A stretch of DNA of 27,036 nt, taken from positions 1-27,036 of the forward strand of contig CALCNX010000101.1 of NCBI GenBank assembly GCA_937899715.1. Direction: 5' to 3'. This DNA is from an uncultured bacterium. Its GTDB lineage: Bacteria; Bacteroidota; Ignavibacteria; Kapaibacteriales; UBA4661. Each line of letters opens with the position of its first letter. The first letter of the stretch is position 1. The notes under the pieces were generated by a model. The model was not told the DNA's origin and did not search any database. It worked only from the letters and a program-made list of their open reading frames with translations. This document shows, piece after piece, positions 1 through 6,224 of the stretch. The position numbers were made by a program, and so were the translations under genes.

Positions 1-339
1 GCTGATGCGGACGGCAGCATCCTCAAGGGCGGTGCTGGCGATGATAGCCTGCGCGGCGGGAAATATGCTGACGATCTTTTCGGCGGATCGGGCAACGATT
101 CCTATTTTGGCGGTGGTGGCGTGGATAATTTTCACGTCAATACCAATCTCCATATTGATTTCTTGCAGCCCGCACCGCTTGGCGCTACGGTTATTGCCGA
201 AGCACGAGTGATTCGCGCCGGAAAGCATCTCAAAAATGTCCAATGTGAACTGCGCTTGGAAGATGGTACAATCATTGCACGTGGTACATCGAACCTCTTC
301 CGCACAGCTATCGGACCGCTCAAAGCGCACACGGGCTAA
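1..339 (+). CDS. Partial ORF: RTX-type nonapeptide repeats joined to the C-terminal half of a PaaI-like hotdog thioesterase
   Basis: The frame is open from base 1 to the TAA at 337-339, so the start lies outside the window. Bases 28-135 encode four perfect nine-residue units of the RTX calcium-binding type (GGAGDDSLR, GGKYADDLF, GGSGNDSYF, GGGGVDNFH), each beginning GGC-GG. Immediately after, residues from about 46 read VNTNLHIDFLQPAPLGA and then IARGTSNLF, which is the pattern of the later beta strands of PaaI-type acyl-CoA thioesterases. The hotdog helix with the usual HGG...D motif is missing, replaced by the RTX units. RTX repeats normally sit in secreted proteins, while PaaI enzymes are cytoplasmic, so the join is odd. 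It could be a real fusion, a relic or an assembly join at a contig edge. The domain calls are good; the gene as a unit is doubtful. Confidence 0.5.
   Translation, partial: ADADGSILKGGAGDDSLRGGKYADDLFGGSGNDSYFGGGGVDNFHVNTNLHIDFLQPAPLGATVIAEARVIRAGKHLKNVQCELRLEDGTIIARGTSNLFRTAIGPLKAHTG
28..135 (+). repeat. Four 27-bp RTX nonapeptide-coding repeats
   Basis: Units start at 28, 55, 82 and 109. Each encodes GGxxxDxUx with Asp at position 6 and a large hydrophobic or aromatic residue at position 8 (L, L, Y, F). This is the calcium-binding beta-roll consensus. The array may continue to the left of the window. Confidence 0.75.
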
Positions 340-395
340 AGTGTGTCGGACAAAACTCAGAACTACCACTGTTGTTACTTTTTGTTCCTGTTTTT

Positions 396-3300
396 ATGCG
401 GCTTCTGCATACTTTTCTTGCCATCTTTTTTCTCGGTGCTGTTTTGGCATCGGGGCAGGGAGTGTATGCGCCGCAAATAGTCTTTGAGCATCTGACCATA
501 GACAATGGACTGCCGCAAAATAGCGTCATTGCTATTGCGCAAGACAAGCACGGTTTTATGTGGTTCGGCACACAAGACGGTTTATGTCGTTATGACGGCT
601 ATCACGTCAAGATTTTTCGTCACGACCGCACGAACCCTGCTTCTCTACGCAATAACTTTACCACAAGTCTGCTTGTGGACAAAAGCGGTATTCTCTGGGT
701 GGGAACAGTGGGCGGCGGACTGAATAAATACAATTCCGTTAATCAAACGTTTACTGCCTATACGCGTGAGGCAAACAACCCTCAAAGCCTTTCCGATAAC
801 ACGGTGCAGTGTATTTATCAAGACCGTGCGGGAATGTTATGGGTGGGCACGGAGCGCGGCGGTGTCAACCTTTTCAATCCGCAAACGGGAAAATCAAGGG
901 TCTTCATGTACAGCCCGCTTGATGAGAAAAGCCTACCCGCAAATCGTATTCGTGATATAACCGAAGATGTCTTCGGAACGCTGTGGATAGCAACGCTGGA
1001 TGGCGGCTTGTGCTATTTCAACCGCACAGATTCATCATTTGTGCGGATAAAATTTGATGCTGAAAATTCTGCCGCTATGCGCGGAAGTGTGCGGCAGGGA
1101 ACACAACGTAATAGCGGCACATTCGCCGGAAGTAACAACATCTCGGCGCTGTATGCAGACGGCAAAGGCATTTTGTGGGTGGGTACGCGTAGCGCCGGCG
1201 TTGCACGTGTGGATGTGCGGGGTGGAACATGGACGCGCTTTCTGCCCAATGCGACTACTCCGCAAACGCTCGGCTACAATGAGGTGTTTGCTATGCGTGA
1301 GGACTTTGCCGGACGGCTTTGGATAGCGCTTGAGGGCGGTGGGCTTTGTCTCTACGAACCCGTGAGCGGCACTATGAGCGCCTATCTGCATAATCCCCTG
1401 AATCCGCGCAGTATCAGCGATAATGTTATTCGCGGGATATTTTGCGACAATGTAGGGACTGTATGGGTTGGCACTGTCACGGGAGGAGTCAATACCTACG
1501 CGCCCAATGCGCACCGGTTCGTTGCGTATCAGCATGAACCTATGAACCCGCGAAGCCTTGCCTCCAATACAGTGCGGGCGTTCTGTGAGGATATAAACGG
1601 CAGTATTTGGGTTGGGGCTGTGGATGGTGGCTTAGACCGCTTTGTGCGTAGTAACGGCACGTTTGAGCATCATTCCTATATACCGAAAAACGATACTGCA
1701 CTTAGTAGTGAAGACGTGTGGGCACTTGCAGCAGCGAAGGACGGTACAATCTGGGTGGGAACGCAAAATGGGCTTTTTGCATACCACCCTGTGCGTGGAA
1801 CGCGAAAGGTCTATCGGCATAACCCGCAGAACCCGAACTCGCTTTCCGGCAACACAATTCGTGCGCTGCATATTGACCGCGACGGTGTTCTCTGGGTCGG
1901 TACGTCGCTGGGCGGAATGTGCCGTTTTGATGCGGCTTCAGAGTCTTTTGTGGAATACCGTTTTCCGCCTACAGATAGTGTGATGATAGCAACCGACGAC
2001 AACCTTTCCGACCATGTACGTGACATTTTGCATGGCTCCGATGGTACGCTGTGGGTTGGTACGGCAAATATAGGTCTATTGGCGTTTGACAAAGACCGTG
2101 GTATAGTAAAAGCAACATACCGCCATAACGAAAGCGCTACTGCGGAGCAGGGCGGACTTAGCAACAATACAGTTCGCTATCTTCACGAAGATAAACGAGG
2201 TAATATCTGGGTCGGTACGTTGGACGGGTTGAGTTGCGTCAGCCCCCAAACAGGGGCAATTCGCGTTGTGACTGAAGCAGATGGTCTGCCCAATGAAGTT
2301 ATTTACGGGATTTTGGAAGATAATTCCGGATACTTGTGGCTTACGACAAATAAAGGATTGGTGCAATTTCATCCCGATAAACGTACGTTCAAATCCTACA
2401 CGAAGCAAGATGGTTTGCAGAGCAATGAATTCAATGGGCACGCCGTGTTGCATGGTTCGGATGGCTGGTTTTACGTCGGTGGTATTGGGGGGCTTAATAC
2501 ATTTCATCCTGATTCTATACGTGACAACGGGCGTATTCCGCCAGTGATGTTGACCGATTTCAAGGTTTTCGGCAGAAGCCTTTCGCTGGATACCACAATT
2601 ATTGAGCGAAAATCACTGACCATTCCTTACACATACAACAACTGTACCTTTGAGTTTGTGGCGTTGAATTATATCGGTGCGGAGAAAAATCGTTATCGCT
2701 ATATTTTGGAGAATTTTGATGAGGAGTGGGTAGATGCAGGGGAGCGCCGCGAGGCAATCTATACCAACTTGCCGACGGGCGAATACACCTTCCGCGTACA
2801 AGGCAGCAATAATGACGGCATTTGGAATATTCAAGGTGCAACGCTGCGGCTCGTCATTACGCCGCCGTGGTGGGGAACGTGGTATTTTAGACTGGGGCTT
2901 TTTGTGGCTGTTGTTGCTTTTGGTTACATCGTCTATCAAGCCCGTATCTATGCGCTACGTGAGAATTCGAGGCGCTTAGAGCGACTCGTAAAACAAAGAA
3001 CGCATGTGCTGACCGAAACAAACGCGCGGCTTGGCGAGGCAAACGAAGAAGTTCAGCGCCAGATGCAACATCAGCACGAGCAAGCAGAGGAAATTCAAAA
3101 AGCATATTCTCAGTTGGATGCTGCTAATGAGATTTTAATTTCGCGGAATTATGAACTGCATTTGCTGAATAAGGAAAAAAACGACCTTCTGGGCATTGTA
3201 TCGCACGACCTCCGTAACCCGCTTGTTTCCACGCTTTTGGCAACAAAACTTCTGCGCAAGCGTTTCCCGACATTGAGCGATGAAGAAAAATTCTCGTATC

Positions 3301-3449
3301 TCGACAAGATTCAAAGCGCTGCCGAGCAGATGATTGATTTTATCACAAAACTGCTGGATGTGAACGCACTTGAGAACGGGAAAATGACGATAAGTCTGGT
3401 TCCATGCAAGATTGGTGTTTTGACGGAGGCGATTGTGGAGAACTATTAA
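396..3449 (+). CDS. Two-component regulator-propeller sensor histidine kinase, N-terminal part (interrupted by TAA)
   Basis: A membrane sensor kinase of the hybrid-propeller kind common in Bacteroidota. I chose ATG 396 because it gives a clean signal peptide (MRLLHTFLAIFFLGAVLASG); ATG 372 in frame is the alternative. Residues of about 25-740 hold many Reg_prop repeats of the form LWVGT..GG, expected to form periplasmic beta-propellers. A Y_Y_Y domain follows (about 742-812), then a membrane segment near 829-850, a coiled coil, and a HisKA domain with the phospho-acceptor in SHDLRNPL (His about 937). The frame stops at TAA 3447-3449 right after the dimerisation helices. The missing ATPase domain follows in the same frame to 3947. 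The propeller kinase usually ends with that domain, so this is either a one-base nonsense mutation, a sequencing error or a truncated protein. The ligand is unknown. Confidence 0.85.
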   Translation: MRLLHTFLAIFFLGAVLASGQGVYAPQIVFEHLTIDNGLPQNSVIAIAQDKHGFMWFGTQDGLCRYDGYHVKIFRHDRTNPASLRNNFTTSLLVDKSGILWVGTVGGGLNKYNSVNQTFTAYTREANNPQSLSDNTVQCIYQDRAGMLWVGTERGGVNLFNPQTGKSRVFMYSPLDEKSLPANRIRDITEDVFGTLWIATLDGGLCYFNRTDSSFVRIKFDAENSAAMRGSVRQGTQRNSGTFAGSNNISALYADGKGILWVGTRSAGVARVDVRGGTWTRFLPNATTPQTLGYNEVFAMREDFAGRLWIALEGGGLCLYEPVSGTMSAYLHNPLNPRSISDNVIRGIFCDNVGTVWVGTVTGGVNTYAPNAHRFVAYQHEPMNPRSLASNTVRAFCEDINGSIWVGAVDGGLDRFVRSNGTFEHHSYIPKNDTALSSEDVWALAAAKDGTIWVGTQNGLFAYHPVRGTRKVYRHNPQNPNSLSGNTIRALHIDRDGVLWVGTSLGGMCRFDAASESFVEYRFPPTDSVMIATDDNLSDHVRDILHGSDGTLWVGTANIGLLAFDKDRGIVKATYRHNESATAEQGGLSNNTVRYLHEDKRGNIWVGTLDGLSCVSPQTGAIRVVTEADGLPNEVIYGILEDNSGYLWLTTNKGLVQFHPDKRTFKSYTKQDGLQSNEFNGHAVLHGSDGWFYVGGIGGLNTFHPDSIRDNGRIPPVMLTDFKVFGRSLSLDTTIIERKSLTIPYTYNNCTFEFVALNYIGAEKNRYRYILENFDEEWVDAGERREAIYTNLPTGEYTFRVQGSNNDGIWNIQGATLRLVITPPWWGTWYFRLGLFVAVVAFGYIVYQARIYALRENSRRLERLVKQRTHVLTETNARLGEANEEVQRQMQHQHEQAEEIQKAYSQLDAANEILISRNYELHLLNKEKNDLLGIVSHDLRNPLVSTLLATKLLRKRFPTLSDEEKFSYLDKIQSAAEQMIDFITKLLDVNALENGKMTISLVPCKIGVLTEAIVENY

Positions 3450-3947
3450 GCCCGGGCAGCAGCGAAAAATATCACCCTGCGTTATGAACAGGATGCCGCA
3501 ACGTGGGGGCAGGGCGCTAACGGACGCGAGGCGCAGCCGATAGTAATCGCCGATGCTGTACTTCTGCCGCAAGTGCTGGATAATCTTGTGTCCAACGCCA
3601 TCAAGTACTCGCCGCATGGCAAAAATGTTTTTATCCGCATTTTACCGCAAGTCGCTAAGTCTCAATTCTCACGCAACCAATCAACTACCCGCATTGAAGT
3701 ACAAGATGAAGGACCGGGGCTGTCCGCACAGGACAAAGAAAAATTATTTGAGAAATTCACGCGCCTTTCGGCACGACCCACAGGCGGCGAATATACTACC
3801 GGTCTGGGCTTGAGTATCGTCAAAAAAATGGTGGAAGCTATGAATGGTCGCGTATGGTGCGAATCGGAATTTGGCAAGGGCGCGACGTTTGTTGTGGAAT
3901 TGCCTTCTGTGATATTGCCGTCGACTAGCCTCGAAAACCGTGTGTAG
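3450..3947 (+). pseudogene. Detached HATPase_c domain of the propeller histidine kinase (same frame, after in-frame TAA)
   Basis: The frame of the upstream kinase continues without another stop from 3450 to TAG 3945-3947. It encodes ARAAAKNITL (the usual link after HisKA), the N box LDNLVSNAIKYS, the G1 box DEGPG, the F box FEKFTRL and the G2 box GLGLSI, ending with the usual GATFVVELP. It is therefore the intact ATP-binding half of the same kinase. No credible start exists: the first in-frame GTG, at 3573, lies inside the N-box helix (PQVLDNL) and there is no Shine-Dalgarno before it. I treat it as the 3' part of one gene (396-3947) interrupted by a single stop codon, rather than a separate gene. 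Readthrough or a base-call error would restore a kinase of about 1183 residues. Confidence 0.75.
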
Positions 3948-3983
3948 TGTGCTTTCTGAAAATTTTATCATCAGGAAATAGCG

Positions 3984-4760
3984 ATGTTTAAAGCAAAATA
4001 CATACTTTTTGCCATGCTCATCCTTTGTGGCGGTGTCGCTAACATTCGACCGATAGCTGCTTTGGCACAATCATCCTCTTTTTCGGCGCACTCTGTTGGA
4101 TTTGCGCTCGTTGAACTGTTTACATCACAAGGCTGCTCCAGCTGTCCGCCCGCAGACCGTGTGCTAGAAGGAATCGCCCGTTCGGCACGCGCATCTGATG
4201 CACCAGTTTATGCTCTTAGCTTTCATGTTGATTATTGGAATCATTTGGGCTGGCGCGATCCTTACGCCAAAAAAGAGTTTTCAGACCGCCAGCGTCGCTA
4301 TGGTACGGTGTTTGGAGGCGAAACAATATATACGCCACAGATGATTGTGAATGGTCGGGAAGAATTTGTCGGTTCCCAAGCGGAGCGTGCTGGTCGTAGC
4401 ATTCGTTCTGCTTTGGAAACCGCGCCGTTGCTGAGAATAAGTGCGCAAATTGATTCCTCGCGTCCAAATGAACTTCGTTGTACCTACAATATCGCCGGAG
4501 CATGGCAGGGAGCTGTCTTGAATGTCGCCCTCGTTCAGGATATGCAGGCAATAAGCGTCTCGGCAGGTGAAAACTCAGGACGGAAGCTCTCTCACGTCAA
4601 TGTTGTCCGTTCTTTTGTGAGCGTACCAATAGCGTCGGCTCAGGGGCAATGTGTCGTACCAATTCCTTCGGATGTAGCGTTGCGCCGATGTAGCATTGTT
4701 CTTTATGCGCAGCATGGAAAAACGCTGAACGTTCTTGGTGCTACAAATCACCATTGGTGA
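3984..4760 (+). CDS. Exported DUF1223 thioredoxin-fold protein
   Basis: The N-terminus has a Sec signal (hydrophobic stretch about residues 7-27, then AALAQS). The mature part opens with VELFTSQGCSSCPPAD, the hallmark of DUF1223, with a CxxC pair at Cys51 and Cys54. LSFHVDYWNHLGWRDP and YTPQMIVNG follow, all typical of the family. At 258 residues it has the family's usual length. DUF1223 proteins have a thioredoxin-like fold and act in the envelope; their substrate is not established. An AGGA at 3973-3976 sits seven bases before the ATG and supports the start. The gene stands alone between the kinase remnant and the molybdenum hydroxylase genes, with no obvious partner. Confidence 0.88.
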   Translation: MFKAKYILFAMLILCGGVANIRPIAALAQSSSFSAHSVGFALVELFTSQGCSSCPPADRVLEGIARSARASDAPVYALSFHVDYWNHLGWRDPYAKKEFSDRQRRYGTVFGGETIYTPQMIVNGREEFVGSQAERAGRSIRSALETAPLLRISAQIDSSRPNELRCTYNIAGAWQGAVLNVALVQDMQAISVSAGENSGRKLSHVNVVRSFVSVPIASAQGQCVVPIPSDVALRRCSIVLYAQHGKTLNVLGATNHHW

Positions 4761-4795
4761 ATGTGTTAGGTGAATCTTTTGTCACAAATTTTCCG

Positions 4796-4801
4796 TATAT
4801 T
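4796..4801 (+). promoter_or_regulatory. Candidate -10 element before the molybdenum hydroxylase genes
   Basis: TATATT preceded by CCG, 78 bases before ATG 4879. A similar GTATATT occurs at 9318-9324. There is no convincing -35 hexamer 16-18 bases upstream (bases there read AATCTT), so this is weak. Confidence 0.25.
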
Positions 4802-4878
4802 GCCTCGTCATTCCGTTACCTTCGCATCGCTCTTCTAACCACGATTCTACGGCTTTTCTACCTTTATTCTTCTGAATT

Positions 4879-5352
4879 ATGGCACTTCTTACCCTCACCA
4901 TCAACAAACAGTCCTACAAAGTGGACGTTGACCCCGAAACACCGCTTCTCTGGGTCATTCGTGATGAAGTTAATATGACAGGAACAAAGTTTGGATGCGG
5001 CATTGCACAGTGTGGTGCTTGCACGGTACATCTGAACGGCGCTCCTGTCCGCTCGTGTTCGCTTCCCGTTTCGGCGGCAGTGGGACAGAAGATTACCACC
5101 ATTGAAGGTTTGTCGCCAGACCGCTCACACGTGCTCCAACAAGCATGGATAGCGGAGCAAGTGCCGCAGTGCGGTTACTGCCAATCGGGTCAGCTTATGA
5201 GCGCCTCTGCGCTTTTAGCTTCTAATCCCAATCCGACCGATGAAGAAATTGATGCCGCTATGCAAGGAAATATCTGCCGTTGCGGGACGTATCCGCGTAT
5301 TCGCAAGGCAATTCACCGCGCAGCCGCAATGAAGCCTTCCGGCAGCCGATAA
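4879..5352 (+). CDS. Isoquinoline 1-oxidoreductase-type small subunit, two [2Fe-2S] clusters
   Basis: The electron-transfer subunit of a xanthine-dehydrogenase-family molybdenum hydroxylase. The N-terminal plant-ferredoxin-type cluster is carried by Cys40, Cys45, Cys48 and Cys60 (FGCGIAQCGACTV, then SC). The C-terminal four-helix [2Fe-2S] domain has Cys98, Cys101, Cys133 and Cys135 (QCGYCQSGQ, NICRCGTYPRI). At 157 residues it matches the IorA/CoxS group. It has no signal peptide; in this group the small subunit travels with the Tat-exported large subunit. The large subunit is at 6225-8417, separated by the RidA-like gene and a repeat-bearing spacer, which is a broken-up arrangement for this pair. 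The substrate cannot be told from sequence: annotation transfer gives isoquinoline or aldehydes. Confidence 0.92.
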   Translation: MALLTLTINKQSYKVDVDPETPLLWVIRDEVNMTGTKFGCGIAQCGACTVHLNGAPVRSCSLPVSAAVGQKITTIEGLSPDRSHVLQQAWIAEQVPQCGYCQSGQLMSASALLASNPNPTDEEIDAAMQGNICRCGTYPRIRKAIHRAAAMKPSGSR

Positions 5353-5399
5353 ACACACACAGATTTGCCCGATTTTTTCTCACACGTAGCCATTACGAG

Positions 5400-5900
5400 A
5401 TGAAAACTGCTTTCTTCCTCGCTTCCTTGATTGTATGCTTGAATGCCAGCGTAACATTCGGACAAGCAAAAACCAATGTTCTTGTACGCTTCAGCAATCC
5501 GGCTACCATGTCGCAACCGACGGCATACAGCCACGTTGCGGAGGTGCGCGGCGGGCGAATGATTTTTCTTTCAGGACAAGTTTCCCAAGATACAAAAGGC
5601 AACGTGGTCGGCAAAGGCGACATACGGGCGCAGACGCGGCAGGTCTTTGCAAACCTGAAAGCCGCACTGGAAGCCGTTAGAGCTGATTGGTCGAATGTTG
5701 TGAAAATGAATACCTATCTCACCGACGCTGCTAATATCACCGCTTTCCGCGAAGTACGCGAGGAAATTCTCGCTTCGGTAAAGCCGCGTCCGGCGAGTAC
5801 GGCGGTTGTCGTTGCAAAACTTTTTGGCGATGATTGGCTCTTGGAGATTGAAGCTGTTGTCGTTGTTCCCGATGTAGCCCCGAAGGTACAGCAAAAATAG
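5400..5900 (+). CDS. Exported RidA/YjgF-family protein
   Basis: The frame is open from 5280, but ATG 5400 is chosen because it yields a classic signal peptide (MKTAFFLASLIVCLNASVTF, cut near GQA) and avoids overlap with the preceding gene. The mature part is a YjgF-fold chorismate-mutase-like domain: FLSGQVS, TRQVFANLKAALEA, VVKMNTYLTD, RPASTAV and EIEAVVVVP are family landmarks. RidA proper deaminates reactive 2-aminoacrylate using an Arg in PARSCVE; here the aligned stretch is PASTAVVV, so that Arg is replaced by Ser and classical imine deaminase activity is unlikely. Secretion is also unlike cytosolic RidA. It lies between the two subunits of a molybdenum hydroxylase, so a periplasmic role on a product of that enzyme is a fair guess only. 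Confidence 0.85.
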   Translation: MKTAFFLASLIVCLNASVTFGQAKTNVLVRFSNPATMSQPTAYSHVAEVRGGRMIFLSGQVSQDTKGNVVGKGDIRAQTRQVFANLKAALEAVRADWSNVVKMNTYLTDAANITAFREVREEILASVKPRPASTAVVVAKLFGDDWLLEIEAVVVVPDVAPKVQQK

Positions 5901-5903
5901 ATG

Positions 5904-6224
5904 TTGTACCAGTGATGTTTATTTCTCTTCATCCTGTAATCCTGAAAATCTGCATTCCGCCGCAGAAAACGTAAGCGCTCTTCCTTGATTGAAGTTACGC
6001 TTTCTGAAATCCCCCTTCACTCTGTGAAGGGGGGGGCAGTCCGGCGAAGCGAGGACTGACGGGGTAGTCAGCCGTAATGTACGACACAACACCCCGTCCT
6101 CGCTGCCGCTCGTACACCCCTCTTTGTTCCAAAGAGGGGAACCGCTCACAAAGTGTAACTTTAGTTTCTTAATTGTCCATAAATGCAAATCATAGAAAAT
6201 TTTCCTACTTTATTCCTTCCCACC
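5904..6224. other. Intergenic spacer of 321 bases with one structured element
   Basis: No coding frame is supported here. The middle (6011-6139) is a hairpin-rich element listed separately. The flanks, 5904-6010 and 6140-6224, show nothing I can name: no terminator after the RidA-like gene and no clear promoter before the large subunit. An in-frame ATG at 6183 precedes the chosen start of the next gene. Confidence 0.5.
6011..6139. repeat. Composite hairpin element, REP/MITE-like
   Basis: Three strong inverted pairs follow one another. The first is a perfect 10-bp stem with a TCT loop (6011-6020 with 6024-6033, CCCCCTTCAC). The second is a long central stem in which AGCGAGGAC plus CGGGGT (6049-6066, with a TGA bulge) pairs with ACCCCGTCCTCGCT (6091-6104). 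The third is a perfect 10-bp stem with a TTC loop (6117-6126 with 6130-6139, CCCCTCTTTG). Within the central part CAGTCC (6037-6042) can also pair with GGACTG (6053-6058). The outer hairpins have C-rich arms and resemble each other. The symmetry suggests a dispersed intergenic repeat rather than a terminator, since no T-run follows; copies elsewhere in the genome cannot be checked here. Confidence 0.6.

Noticed and set aside
5..211. 68-residue hydrophobic frame at the left edge
   Set aside because: It is the +1 shadow of the RTX/hotdog frame, which shows clear domain patterns; the hydrophobic look comes from the repeated GGC-GG bases.
121..339. Stand-alone thioesterase starting at GTG 121
   Set aside because: It would start inside the last RTX unit and lack half of the hotdog fold. 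The open frame continues to base 1 without a stop.
1035..1535. 166-residue minus-strand frame inside the propeller gene
   Set aside because: No start context or domain pattern; it is opposite strongly patterned Reg_prop repeats.
3447..3449. Programmed stop-codon readthrough as the main explanation
   Set aside because: No recoding signal is recognisable after the TAA, and the codon is not UGA with a SECIS-like hairpin. A mutation or base error is simpler, though readthrough is kept as a test.
3573..3947. Separate gene for the ATPase domain starting at GTG 3573
   Set aside because: The GTG is in the N-box helix (PQVLDNL) and there is no ribosome site; the frame is the uninterrupted continuation of the kinase.
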